Source of the DNA: a candidate division KSB1 bacterium
GTDB taxonomy: Bacteria; Zhuqueibacterota; Zhuqueibacteria; JANLFK01; Oleimicrobiaceae
Assembly (NCBI GenBank): GCA_034506335.1
Contig: JAPDPR010000004.1
Coordinates: 66,351-130,350 of the forward strand
DNA length: 64,000 nt
Direction: 5' to 3'
Shown: piece after piece, positions 8,924 to 17,184 of the stretch
How the letters are laid out: each line of letters starts with the position of its first letter
Position numbering within the stretch: the first letter of the stretch is position 1
Notes under the pieces: model-generated
Told to the model about the DNA's origin: nothing
Database searches by the model: none
What the model saw: only the letters and a program-made list of their open reading frames with translations
Translations under genes and position numbers: made by a program

Positions 8924-9745
8924 TCACATTCGCTCAATAACCTTGCGCATGATGATGGTCAACTTCGGTTCCGCTTGCTTAGCAAAGCGGAGAATCTCGT
9001 TGATGTCAGCCGGCTTCAAACAGTCGGCAAAGCACGCGTCTGTAATGACCGACAGCCCCAGCACCCGCATGCCCCCGTGTACGGCCACGATTACCTCAGG
9101 GACGGTTGACATCCCCACCACGTCGGCGCCTATGGTGCGCAAGAAGCGGTACTCGGCAGCAGTCTCCAGTGAGGGGCCAATCATGGCCACATACACCCCC
9201 TTCTGCACCCAGATTCGCTCTTCCATGGCCACCTGCTCGGCCAAGGCGATGAGGGCACGGCTATAGGGCTCCGACATGTCGGGGAAGCGTGGACCGAACG
9301 ACTCGTCGTTGACCCCTCTGAGCGGATTGTCTCCCAGCAGGTTGATGTGGTCAGTGATGATGACAATCTGCCCTGGGCGGAAGAGGGGGTTGAGGCAGCC
9401 GCTTGCCGACGAGACCACCAGTGTGTGCGCACCCAGATGCTTCATGAGACGCACCGGATAGGTGATCTGCTGCATGCTGTAGCCTTCGTAGTAGTGGAAC
9501 CGCCCCTGCATTGCCATCACCCGCTTGCCGCCGAGGGTGCCGAACAGCAGCTTACCAGCGTGAAACTCCACCGTGGAGCGGGCAAAGTGGGGAATCTGCT
9601 CATAAGGGAGGATGGCATCCGTTTCAATCTCGTTGGCCAACGCCCCCAATCCCGTGCCCAAGATGATCCCCACCTCAGGTTCTATTTGCGTGTGCTGTCT
9701 GATGAAAGCCGTGGTTTCTTCTAGCTGCTGCCGTAGTCCCTGCAT
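8924..9745 (-). CDS. punA: Purine nucleoside phosphorylase (trimeric, PNP/MTAP family)
   Basis: The 273-aa protein matches the trimeric inosine/guanosine phosphorylase family, which splits purine ribonucleosides with phosphate into base and ribose-1-phosphate. Recognisable blocks are ILGTGLGALA near residue 30, FHAGKLLFG, the MQGRFHYYEG phosphate-site block, and LLGDNPLRG. The usual NAAGGLNP stretch reads SSASGCLNP here, a modest divergence near the base-binding region. ATG at 9745 is preferred over GTG two codons upstream, because AAAGGG is at proper spacing for the ATG. It sits 17 bp after a lipoprotein gene and upstream of ileS. Confidence 0.93.
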   Translation of the reverse strand: MQGLRQQLEETTAFIRQHTQIEPEVGIILGTGLGALANEIETDAILPYEQIPHFARSTVEFHAGKLLFGTLGGKRVMAMQGRFHYYEGYSMQQITYPVRLMKHLGAHTLVVSSASGCLNPLFRPGQIVIITDHINLLGDNPLRGVNDESFGPRFPDMSEPYSRALIALAEQVAMEERIWVQKGVYVAMIGPSLETAAEYRFLRTIGADVVGMSTVPEVIVAVHGGMRVLGLSVITDACFADCLKPADINEILRFAKQAEPKLTIIMRKVIERM

Positions 9746-9762
9746 GGGCACAACCCTTTTGC

Positions 9763-10461
9763 TCAGCGTGGTGGTCTTGGTTTCCCTTCTTTTTGTGCTT
9801 CAAGCTGTTTGCGGAGCGCCTCGATCTCGCGCTCTTGGGTCTCTTGCTCTCGTCGCAGGCGTTCCAGCTCTGCTTCCACCTGCGCCTTCCTCGTCCTTTC
9901 AGCTTCCAGCTCCTGTTCGGCCGCAATGGCGCGCTCGCGTCTGATCTGCTGAATGGCCAGCTGTCGGTCCCTGTTGTCGCCCTTATGGGCGAAGAAGAGG
10001 GCCCCGATGGCTGTGCCGACGGAGGTCACGGCAATGCGCAGCGTATTGTCCGTCGGGTCCTCCTGCAGGCCGCGCTGTAACATGGAGCCCGTGTAGAAGC
10101 TGATGCCGAAGCTCAAAGCCGTGCCGCCCAAGGCGTGGAGAAGGAGCTGGCGATGCCCCTTGACCGCGGCGATCTCGCGCTCAGAAATGGGCAACCCTGC
10201 TTCATCATAAGCCCCCGGTTTGCGTTTGAGGGCGATGATGTCTCCCTTGCTCACGCGGAAGGCGCGGCCGTGTTCGTCACGGATTACAAGGTAGGTGTCG
10301 TCGTTTGCGACTATCTCGCCCTGCACGGCGCTTCCAGACTTCAAGGTGACCTGCACGGTCTCCTGTGGTCTGACTTGTTCTTGGGTAACTGCGGTCCAGT
10401 GCGCACATCCCAGCGTGGCGCTGAGCAGCGCCGCCATCCCGGCCCACCACACACCTTTCAT
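9763..10461 (-). CDS. Hypothetical lipoprotein with C-terminal coiled coil
   Basis: I do not recognise a named family. The 232-aa product has a short signal peptide with lipobox ATLGC, so it is likely a lipoprotein. Residues about 35-80 form a short beta-rich module (VQVTLKSGSAVQGEIV and following) resembling the small barrel folds found in envelope proteins. A hydrophobic, glycine-rich segment around 110-155 may be one or two membrane spans or a glycine-zipper. The last 75 residues are a highly charged Glu/Arg/Gln coiled coil. ATG at 10461 is favoured by GGAGG a few bases upstream. It lies between divIVA and punA on the same strand, so a role in envelope organisation is possible but unproven. 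Confidence 0.7.
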   Translation of the reverse strand: MKGVWWAGMAALLSATLGCAHWTAVTQEQVRPQETVQVTLKSGSAVQGEIVANDDTYLVIRDEHGRAFRVSKGDIIALKRKPGAYDEAGLPISEREIAAVKGHRQLLLHALGGTALSFGISFYTGSMLQRGLQEDPTDNTLRIAVTSVGTAIGALFFAHKGDNRDRQLAIQQIRRERAIAAEQELEAERTRKAQVEAELERLRREQETQEREIEALRKQLEAQKEGKPRPPR

Positions 10462-10515
10462 GCTCACTCCTCCCTGATGCTGCCCGCCAGCGCACTGGCA
10501 CGGGGCTCTTAGTTC

Positions 10516-11175
10516 TCAGATGATAAACTCGTCACTCAAGCGTCCTGGCGGTGGTCCTGAGGGCTTCGGCTGAGCTGCGGGCTGCTCACCGGCGGCAGGC
10601 GTGGCCGGCTGCGACGACTCCTCCAGGCCCACAATGCGGGGCTCCGGTGCCGGCTGTGCCTCGTGCTGTTCGCTTGGCTCTTCCTCCTCGTTGTCCAAGG
10701 CGGCCCGTACGCGTTTCAGATCCAGGTCGTCACTGCTCAGTACATCGAGGAGCTCAACCTGGGCCTGCAGGAGCTGCTTCAGTCGTTTCACGAATGACGC
10801 CTTCTCCGCGCGTAGCATCACCAGCTCGCTTTTCAGTTGCTGCAGCTGGTTGCGGGCTTCCTCGACGATCTCTTCGGCGCGCAGCTCTGCCTCGCGTACG
10901 ATCAGCTCCGCCTGACGGCGAGAGGCCTCACGGGACTCGTTGAGGTTCTGCTGCGCGTTCATGAGGGTTTCTTGCAGGGTCTTTTCTACCTGCTGATAGT
11001 CGCGCAGCTGGGTGCGAAGCTTGACCACCTCCTCATTAAGGGCGTTCCGTTCCCGGAGCAGCGTCTCGAACTGCTCAGCGACCATGTCCAGGAACATCTC
11101 CACCTCGTCGACGTCAAAGCCCCGCATCGACCGGTGGAACTCCTGCTTGCGAATCTCCAGTGGCGTCAGTCTCAC
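10516..11175 (-). CDS. divIVA: DivIVA-domain protein
   Basis: The N-terminal sequence MRLTPLEIRKQEFHRSMRGF followed by DVDEVEMFLD is the classical DivIVA membrane-curvature module. Residues about 60-160 are a long coiled coil rich in Glu, Gln and Arg, and the tail (about 165-219) is Pro/Ala/Glu-rich and probably disordered. DivIVA proteins gather at negatively curved membrane (poles and septum) and recruit partners. The start is GTG at 11175 with GGAGGG seven bases upstream. It follows yggS by 15 bp, which is the order of the ylm/divIVA region of Gram-positives but is less expected in a diderm. Its partner proteins here are unknown. Confidence 0.9.
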   Translation of the reverse strand: MRLTPLEIRKQEFHRSMRGFDVDEVEMFLDMVAEQFETLLRERNALNEEVVKLRTQLRDYQQVEKTLQETLMNAQQNLNESREASRRQAELIVREAELRAEEIVEEARNQLQQLKSELVMLRAEKASFVKRLKQLLQAQVELLDVLSSDDLDLKRVRAALDNEEEEPSEQHEAQPAPEPRIVGLEESSQPATPAAGEQPAAQPKPSGPPPGRLSDEFII

Positions 11176-11190
11176 CGTCGCGCCCTCCGC

Positions 11191-11928
11191 TCAACTGCAG
11201 ATGCGTTGCACGTGATCGGGCTGTTGACCCACCGCCCCGTCCGTGCGCGGGCCGAAGATGGCCCTGCCAATGCGCACCATTGTAGCCCCTTCTTCCACCG
11301 CCACCTCGAAGTCATCGGTCATGCCCATGGACAAGTGCCGCAGCTGGACATTGTCGATGCCGCGGCGGTCAATTTCTTCTTTTACTTGGCGCAAAGTGAC
11401 GAAGCAGGGGCGGACGAGCTCTGGGTCAGGTAGGAGGGCACCGACCGTCATCAGGCCCATGACCCGCACACCAGGAAGGGCAGCAATGCGGGCCACCAAC
11501 TCCGGTGCCTGTTCGGGGGGTACGCCAAACTTAGACGATTCCCCGGAGGTGTTCACCTCGACAAACACTTCCACCCGGCGCCCACAGGCAGAGGCGCGTC
11601 GGCTGATCTCCTCGGCCAGATGCAGGCTGTCCACCGACTGGATCAGGTCGAAGCACTCCAGCGCCCGCTTCACCTTGTTAGTCTGCAGGTGCCCCACCAT
11701 GTGCCACGCCACCCCTCTGCCAATGGCCTGCACCTTCGGCCAGGCCTCTTGTACCCTGTTTTCCCCAATGACGGTGACCCCGGCGGCAATGGCCTGGCGG
11801 ATGCGTTCCACCTCCACCGTCTTGCTCACCGCCACGACAGTCACTTCGCGCGGGTCGCGGCCCACTCTGGCGCAGGCGGCGGCAATGCGCTCCCGCACCT
11901 TGCGGACATTGTCCTCAATCGCCGTCAT
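11191..11928 (-). CDS. yggS: PLP homeostasis protein, YggS/PLPBP family
   Basis: The 245-aa protein is the single-domain alanine-racemase-like TIM barrel that binds pyridoxal phosphate without known catalysis and keeps the free PLP and amino-acid pools balanced. The VAVSKT motif supplies the PLP lysine (K36), followed by GENRVQEAWPK and WHMVGHLQTNK, which are strongly conserved. It heads a minus-strand unit (yggS-divIVA-lipoprotein and perhaps punA-ileS and on). A promoter with exact 17-bp spacing lies at 11950-11978, placing the transcript start about 15 bases before the ATG. Confidence 0.95.
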   Translation of the reverse strand: MTAIEDNVRKVRERIAAACARVGRDPREVTVVAVSKTVEVERIRQAIAAGVTVIGENRVQEAWPKVQAIGRGVAWHMVGHLQTNKVKRALECFDLIQSVDSLHLAEEISRRASACGRRVEVFVEVNTSGESSKFGVPPEQAPELVARIAALPGVRVMGLMTVGALLPDPELVRPCFVTLRQVKEEIDRRGIDNVQLRHLSMGMTDDFEVAVEEGATMVRIGRAIFGPRTDGAVGQQPDHVQRICS

Positions 11929-11949
11929 GCCTTGCCGATGAGGGCATTA

Positions 11950-11978
11950 AATATACGCCATTCGCCCAGCAAAAACAA
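11950..11978 (-). promoter_or_regulatory. Predicted promoter of yggS
   Basis: On the minus strand, TTGTTT (11973-11978), a 17-base spacer and TATATT (11950-11955) form a sigma-70-like promoter. Transcription would start near 11943, giving a leader of about 15 bases to yggS at 11928. The -35 hexamer and spacer length are the same as in the promoter at 15400-15428. Confidence 0.6.
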
Positions 11979-12017
11979 CAAGAAATTTGTCCTCGTCCAG
12001 ACCCGTCACAGCCGCCG

Positions 12018-13304
12018 TCAGGGGATTGCCACGTGGGCGAGACGTTGTCTAAGCTGCTCCGGGCTTTCCTTTGCGTGTCGGGCCATCTCCGCCAAAAAAT
12101 CGCTGTCTTCTAAGTCTCGGCCCCGCAGGCGCACCATGTATTCGAGTGCCACTTGATAGGACTCGGTGGTTACATCTACCAAGCGCAACCTAGCCTTGCC
12201 GGTGGCCGGATCCAGCACGTCCTCAAACTTTACCGGCAGTAGCTTTCCCCCCTTGACACAAACGAGGGCGCTGTCGCGGTGCGCAGGTCTGCTGCTCAGC
12301 AGATAGCGCACCGCGCTGTAGCCCAGGTCACGCGCGTATTCACAATCAAACGGAATGGGGTCGGCGCACCGCAGCACGTAGCCGATGTTGATTTCCACAA
12401 TCTCGATCTCCTCTTTGCGAGCCGCAAAACGGCTCTCCAACTGGAGCTTGAGGATCTTGCCCAGGTCCACTTCGCTAAGGCAAATGTTGCCGTAAGGGTC
12501 ATATCTGATCACTATTCCCGGGATTGCCTCAAGCTCGGCTCGTGTAAATCGTTCTGCCAGCCCTTCGGCGACTACTGCCACCCCGTGCTCGTGCCCCATG
12601 GCGCGGCGCTTTAGGATCGCTCCTTCCAGTACGTCGCAGACCGTTTGCACGCTAATGGGACCAGGCGGGAACTCCTCTGAGATTATGGCCAAAGTGGCAC
12701 CGGCGGCCTTGGCCATTCCCAAGGCAAGATGCCCGGCTTTTCGCCCCATGGCCACGATGATATACCACCGGTTGGTGGTGCGGGAATCTTCCATCAGGTT
12801 CTTGACCAACTCGGAACCCAGATGGCGGGCCGTCTCAAAGCCGAAGGTCGGCAAGTTGTCCGGCAGCGGCAGATCGTTATCGATGGTTTTGGGAACGTGC
12901 GCGAACTTGATGCTGCCTTGGGCGGCGGCTGCCAGCCGACTCGCCGCGTAGATCGTGTCGTCCCCCCCTATGGTGATGACATGGTTCACGTTCAGGTGGG
13001 CAAATGCGCGCAAACAGTTGCCGACCGTGCGCTCATCCTTGGTGGGGTTCACCCGCGAAGTGCGCAAAATGGAGCCACCCGTGAAGTGGATGCGCGATAC
13101 GTCCCGCATGTGCAGCACGCGCACGTGTTCCCTCAGCTTGTCCAGGTCATCGTCCACCAGCCATTTGAAGCCGTCCATGATGCCGACCACTTCCATATCC
13201 GCCTTGCGGGCTTCGATGGTGGCCGCACTAATGACCGCGTTGATGCCAGGCGCAGGCCCTCCTCCCACCAGAATCGCCAGTCGCTTCTTGGCATGCTCAC
13301 TCAT
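12018..13304 (-). CDS. pfp: Pyrophosphate-type 6-phosphofructokinase
   Basis: The 428-aa protein phosphorylates fructose-6-phosphate. The N-terminal GGGPAPGIN block binds the phosphoryl donor. Two diagnostic positions point to pyrophosphate rather than ATP as donor: GGDD at 113-116 (ATP enzymes have GGDG) and PKTIDND at 138-144 with Lys (ATP enzymes have Gly there). The block NLMEDSRTTNRWY and the overall layout resemble the Thermotoga-type PPi-PFK group. A PPi enzyme is reversible, serving glycolysis and gluconeogenesis. ATG at 13304 is chosen because GGAGGTGG lies nine bases upstream; an in-frame start at 13349 would overlap fabH and lacks such a site. Confidence 0.9.
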   Translation of the reverse strand: MSEHAKKRLAILVGGGPAPGINAVISAATIEARKADMEVVGIMDGFKWLVDDDLDKLREHVRVLHMRDVSRIHFTGGSILRTSRVNPTKDERTVGNCLRAFAHLNVNHVITIGGDDTIYAASRLAAAAQGSIKFAHVPKTIDNDLPLPDNLPTFGFETARHLGSELVKNLMEDSRTTNRWYIIVAMGRKAGHLALGMAKAAGATLAIISEEFPPGPISVQTVCDVLEGAILKRRAMGHEHGVAVVAEGLAERFTRAELEAIPGIVIRYDPYGNICLSEVDLGKILKLQLESRFAARKEEIEIVEINIGYVLRCADPIPFDCEYARDLGYSAVRYLLSSRPAHRDSALVCVKGGKLLPVKFEDVLDPATGKARLRLVDVTTESYQVALEYMVRLRGRDLEDSDFLAEMARHAKESPEQLRQRLAHVAIP

Positions 13305-13342
13305 ACTACGTTCCACCTCCGGCCGCGAGGGTTCTTTCCTCG

Positions 13343-14335
13343 CTACCACCTGACCACCGCCGATGCCCAGGTGAAACCTGAGCCGAAAGCCACCAGCACC
13401 ACATAGTCACCCGGCCGTATGCGCCCCTCACACACGGCCTCGTGCAACGCTATGGGGATCGATGCAGCGGTGGTATTGCCATATTTGTGAATGTTCGAGT
13501 AAACTTTCTCCATGCCGCCAAACCGCTCCGCCACCGCTTCTGTGATGCGCAGGTTGGCCTGATGCGGTATGATCAGTGAAACCTGCTCGATGTCGAGATG
13601 ATTAGCGCGCAAAGCCTCCTCAATCGCCTCACAAAAGCGAACGACCGCATGCTTGAAGACCGCTCGACCGTTCATCTTCGGGTCCATGCTGCCGTCGGTC
13701 AGCATTTCCGGCGTCAGCCGTGGCCGGCGTAGGCAGCCAGGATGTTCCATCCACAGCTCCTTGGCGTAACGCCCGTCCGCGTGCAAATGCGTGGACAGCA
13801 CGCCTGACTCCCCGTCGCTCGGGGTGAGCACTACGGCGCCCGCACCGTCGCCGAAGAGGACGGCGGTATCTCTGCCGGCGGTGCTCAGGTTGAGCCCTAT
13901 GGACTGCACTTCGGCTCCCACCACCAGCACGCAACGATACATGCCCGTGCGAACGTATTGGTCGGCAACGGATAGACCGTATATGAAGCCGCTGCACTGG
14001 TTGCGGACATCGAGGGCCCCGATGTCGTTTATGCCTAACTTGGCTTGCAAAAGACACCCGGAGCCGGGAAACGGGTACTCCGGGCTCAAGGTCGCGAAGA
14101 TGATAAAGTCCACATCCTCTGGCCGCTTGCCGGCGTTCTCCAGCGCCATAAGACTTGCGCCCAGCGCCAGGTCGGAACTGCCTACCCCCGGCTCGACGAA
14201 GCGCCTTTCCGCGATGCCTGTGCGCTCACGGATCCACTGGTCGCTGGTGTCCATGAGCTTCTCAAGGTCGAAGTTGGTCACCACCCTCTCCGGCACACAG
14301 ATTCCTGTCCCTGCGATGCGCGATAGTCTATTCAT
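13343..14335 (-). CDS. fabH: 3-oxoacyl-ACP synthase III (KAS III)
   Basis: FabH starts fatty-acid synthesis by condensing acetyl-CoA (or a branched primer) with malonyl-ACP. The 330-aa product has the full Cys-His-Asn triad: C114 in RNQCSGF, H258 in IPHQAN and N287 in YGNTTAASIP. It also has the GDGAGAVVL loop and the C-terminal GSGFTWAS block. Primer choice cannot be told from the sequence. It lies 21 bp after the PAP2/Aur1-like gene and 38 bp before the phosphofructokinase gene, so lipid and sugar metabolism genes share a transcript starting at the promoter at 15400-15428. Confidence 0.96.
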   Translation of the reverse strand: MNRLSRIAGTGICVPERVVTNFDLEKLMDTSDQWIRERTGIAERRFVEPGVGSSDLALGASLMALENAGKRPEDVDFIIFATLSPEYPFPGSGCLLQAKLGINDIGALDVRNQCSGFIYGLSVADQYVRTGMYRCVLVVGAEVQSIGLNLSTAGRDTAVLFGDGAGAVVLTPSDGESGVLSTHLHADGRYAKELWMEHPGCLRRPRLTPEMLTDGSMDPKMNGRAVFKHAVVRFCEAIEEALRANHLDIEQVSLIIPHQANLRITEAVAERFGGMEKVYSNIHKYGNTTAASIPIALHEAVCEGRIRPGDYVVLVAFGSGFTWASAVVRW

Positions 14336-14356
14336 ACCGGTCCCGTCGTTTTCATC

Positions 14357-15361
14357 CTATTTTGCCATGGCTGCTGCCCTCGCCAGCGCCTTTCCCTCGC
14401 TTTTTCGCAACAGAGGCTCAATTACCTTGGGCAGCAAAAGCCGAGAGGCTACCAAGTACGCTCCCACCACATAGCCCGCGCCAATCAGAAGATCGATGAT
14501 GTAGTGCTGGTTGAGGTATACGGCGGAAAACCATACACCCAGGGGGTAGAGTGCCAGCAGCGGAAGCGGCCAGCGCAGCCCCTTGTGGGCGAAAAAGGCA
14601 ATCACTATCGGGTAGGCACCATGAAGCGAGGGAATAGCCGCAAAGTGATTCGGGTTGAATCCGCCCCAGAGGGTGGTGAAGAATCTGGTGCCAATCATGC
14701 GATCGACATTGATCAGGGCGCCTGCACCCATGCCCCAGAATGAGGTCTTTGCCGGCTGACCGAAGCCGTGTGCGTACACGTACCAAGGGGGCGCAGCAGG
14801 GTAGGCCATGAAGGTGGCCAGCGCGGAAAAGTTCAATACCGTAAGGGTGGCCACAAAAAGATAGAAAAGCCGCCGGTCTTCCCTCGTGTGCCAGAAATAC
14901 CATCCCAATACGATGGGGAGGCCGAAGTGCAGGGTGTAGAAAAGGCCTCCGGAGGCATCCAAGAGCTGACGCACCGGGGAGTTGCCGAGTGCCCCTTGCC
15001 ACTGCTGGAAAAAGAAGCAAGGGATCTGGCCACCGAAGAGAGGGCCGAAAAGGGCCAGCTCCACCCGGTATGGCAGGGCTACATTGATTACCCCGCGCAC
15101 TGAGTCCGCCACGCCGCGCATCATGTCGTAGGCCGTCCAGAACACGATAAAGGGGCTCCAATCGATAAGAAAGCGCTTCCCCTTCTCCTTGCCAAGGAGA
15201 GTGGCAAGTATCAGGAGAGCCACAAAGGCGTGATCGGGGCGGACGCGGATGACCTGGTTTATGGCAATGAAGTAGAGGACGACCCCCACGAGCACGTACA
15301 CCCGCCACCGTCGGGATGGCTTGCGAAAATACTGGTGCGCCCGCAAGAAGATTCCGCGCAT
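14357..15361 (-). CDS. PAP2/Aur1-like membrane phosphotransferase
   Basis: The 334-aa multi-span membrane protein has the two catalytic motifs of the PAP2_3/Aur1 group: AAIPSLHGAYPI near residue 245 and YLNQHYIIDLLIG near 287, supplying the two catalytic histidines and the aspartate. Family members include phosphatidic-acid phosphatases and inositol-phosphorylceramide (IPC) synthases, which move a phospho-inositol headgroup between lipids. About eight hydrophobic segments are visible, including a conserved N-terminal membrane part typical of Aur1-like proteins rather than simple PAP2 phosphatases. GGAGG sits just before the ATG, and a promoter lies at 15400-15428. A lipid headgroup transferase role is plausible, but the substrate is unknown. 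Confidence 0.8.
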   Translation of the reverse strand: MRGIFLRAHQYFRKPSRRWRVYVLVGVVLYFIAINQVIRVRPDHAFVALLILATLLGKEKGKRFLIDWSPFIVFWTAYDMMRGVADSVRGVINVALPYRVELALFGPLFGGQIPCFFFQQWQGALGNSPVRQLLDASGGLFYTLHFGLPIVLGWYFWHTREDRRLFYLFVATLTVLNFSALATFMAYPAAPPWYVYAHGFGQPAKTSFWGMGAGALINVDRMIGTRFFTTLWGGFNPNHFAAIPSLHGAYPIVIAFFAHKGLRWPLPLLALYPLGVWFSAVYLNQHYIIDLLIGAGYVVGAYLVASRLLLPKVIEPLLRKSEGKALARAAAMAK

Positions 15362-15399
15362 GAGCCTCCTTCTCCCTTTTCACTGTTCACACGCTCAGA

Positions 15400-15428
15400 A
15401 ATCTATAAAGCAAGGCTGAGAAAAACAA
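15400..15428 (-). promoter_or_regulatory. Predicted promoter of PAP2-fabH-pfp operon
   Basis: On the minus strand, TTGTTT (15423-15428), a 17-base spacer and TAGATT (15400-15405) precede the PAP2-like gene. The start of transcription would be near 15392, leaving a leader of about 31 bases. The -10 box followed by TC fits a TAnnTT pattern. Confidence 0.6.
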
Positions 15429-15498
15429 GGCGATTTGTCCCTCAGCCGGCGGCTGGGAGAACGGGTGCTCCTTGCGGCGCTTAGGAAGTGGAAACAAG

Positions 15499-16920
15499 TT
15501 ACCCGTGTACTCGATGCACGGTCAGGAGATTGGTCGTGCCTCGGCGCGGGATGGGGAATCCCATGACCACGACCAGCACGTCGCCTGGCGCAGCCAGCCG
15601 GGCGGCGCACATGCGAGCGTCAATGAGCTCCAGCAGCTCGTGCAAGTCGTCAGTGAAGGGGAGCACGAGGGGGCGGACACCCCAAACTAGTTGCAGGAGG
15701 CGTTGGGTTGTCACCTCCGGCGTAAAGGCGATGATAGGAGCGCCAGGGCGGTACTTGGCGATCATGCGTGCCGTGTACCCGGACTGGGTGAGCGTCACAA
15801 TGGCCCGTGCCTTGAGGTCACTTGCGGCGCGGCAGGCAGAATCCGCTACCGCGTCGGCCACGGAGTGCTTCTGGCGCCGCTGGGGAGAACCCTCTGCGGT
15901 ACTGAAGGGGGCATGAGCCTCCGAGGTCCGAACAATCCGTGCCAAAGTTGCCGTCACTTCTACGGGCCGAGCACCGGTGGCCGTCTCCGCGGTGAGCATT
16001 AACGCATCGACCCCCTCACCGATGGCGTTTGCCACGTCCGTAACCTCGGCTCTCGTAGGGCGCGGATTAGTGCGCATGGACTCTAACATCTGCGTGGCGA
16101 CGATGCACGGCACTCCGGCCTGCCGGCAGCTTTGCACCACTTGCCGCTGCACCATGGGCACTTGCTCAAGAGGCAACTCAACCCCAAGGTCTCCACGTGC
16201 CACGATCACCGCGTCGCTGACGGCAATGATCTCCTCGAGCTCCGCAAGCGCCTGCGGCTTCTCGATCTTCGCCACCACACTCGTGGGAGCGTTGTGCTGA
16301 GCGATGATTTCCCGCACTGCCTGCACGTCAGCCGCGCGGCGTACAAAGGAAACAGCTACATAGTCTACCCCGTGAGCCAAGCCAAACAGAAGATCCGCAC
16401 GGTCCTTCTCGGTCAGGGTGGGCGAGGAGACGTTAACCCCGGGCAAATTGATCCCTTTGTGACTGGTGACCGTACCGCCCTCGAGCACGCGGCAGCGGAC
16501 ATCTGGCCCTTTTGTGCCCAGCACTTTCAACTGAACGAGCCCGTCGTCGATCAGGATTTTGTCACCGGGGCGTACGTCTTTCGGCAGGTCAAGATACGGC
16601 GTGGAGAGGGTGCCGGGGGCCGCTTCTTGGCTGGAGGCGCTGAGAATCACCTCCTGTCCGCGTCGCAAAGTCATTGCGCCGCCTGGCACGCGCCCGATGC
16701 GTAGCTTTGGCCCCTGCAAGTCCTGCATGATAGCCACAGGCACCCCGGCCTGTTCTGCTGCCCGGCGGATCAGGGTGATGGCCTTGGCGTGCTCTTCCTG
16801 TGTACCGTGGGAAAAGTTGAGGCGCGCCACGTCCATCCCTGCGCCGATCAGCTGCGCGATCGTCTTCTCCGAGGTGCTGGCCGGTCCGATGGTACAACAG
16901 ATCTTCGTCTTCCTCACCAT
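15499..16920 (-). CDS. pyk: Pyruvate kinase
   Basis: Pyruvate kinase makes pyruvate and ATP from phosphoenolpyruvate and ADP, the last step of glycolysis. The 473-aa protein has the N-terminal TKICCTIGPAS, the RLNFSHG block, the active-site signature VVAKIEKPQAL and the metal-binding VARGDLGVELPLE and TQMLESM blocks, then the C-terminal allosteric domain. It lacks the extra C-terminal phosphohistidine domain of some Gram-positive enzymes. ATG at 16920 is preferred because AAGGAG lies five to six bases upstream; an in-frame ATG 24 bases earlier has none. It is separated by 264 bp from comEC, in which I see no clear promoter. Confidence 0.96.
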   Translation of the reverse strand: MVRKTKICCTIGPASTSEKTIAQLIGAGMDVARLNFSHGTQEEHAKAITLIRRAAEQAGVPVAIMQDLQGPKLRIGRVPGGAMTLRRGQEVILSASSQEAAPGTLSTPYLDLPKDVRPGDKILIDDGLVQLKVLGTKGPDVRCRVLEGGTVTSHKGINLPGVNVSSPTLTEKDRADLLFGLAHGVDYVAVSFVRRAADVQAVREIIAQHNAPTSVVAKIEKPQALAELEEIIAVSDAVIVARGDLGVELPLEQVPMVQRQVVQSCRQAGVPCIVATQMLESMRTNPRPTRAEVTDVANAIGEGVDALMLTAETATGARPVEVTATLARIVRTSEAHAPFSTAEGSPQRRQKHSVADAVADSACRAASDLKARAIVTLTQSGYTARMIAKYRPGAPIIAFTPEVTTQRLLQLVWGVRPLVLPFTDDLHELLELIDARMCAARLAAPGDVLVVVMGFPIPRRGTTNLLTVHRVHG

Positions 16921-17184
16921 TCTTCTCCTTGCTGGTCGACTCATCGTTAGGTACCTCGTATCTCATTCACACCCGTGGATAGGTCGTGGCTACCACGGAA
17001 CCGCCACGCGCCGGGCGGTCTTACGCCTTCTTATGTTGCCATGGGTGCCCTTGGCGGCACAGGCCCCCGATGGAATTGATAGTGCTGTGTCTCGAGTGAA
17101 TTGCCGTCCCCTGAAGCACCCGGCGGCGCTGCTGCCTTTGGAGGCCTTTCGTAAACACCACGTGGCTCCATGCCTCCTATCCCA

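Noticed and set aside
12018..13304. Assignment as ATP-dependent PfkA
   Set aside because: The two diagnostic positions (GGDD, PKTIDND) point to pyrophosphate.
16921..17184. Promoter for pyk in the 264-bp gap after comEC
   Set aside because: No TTG-N17-TAnnTT match on the minus strand and no terminator; left unassigned.
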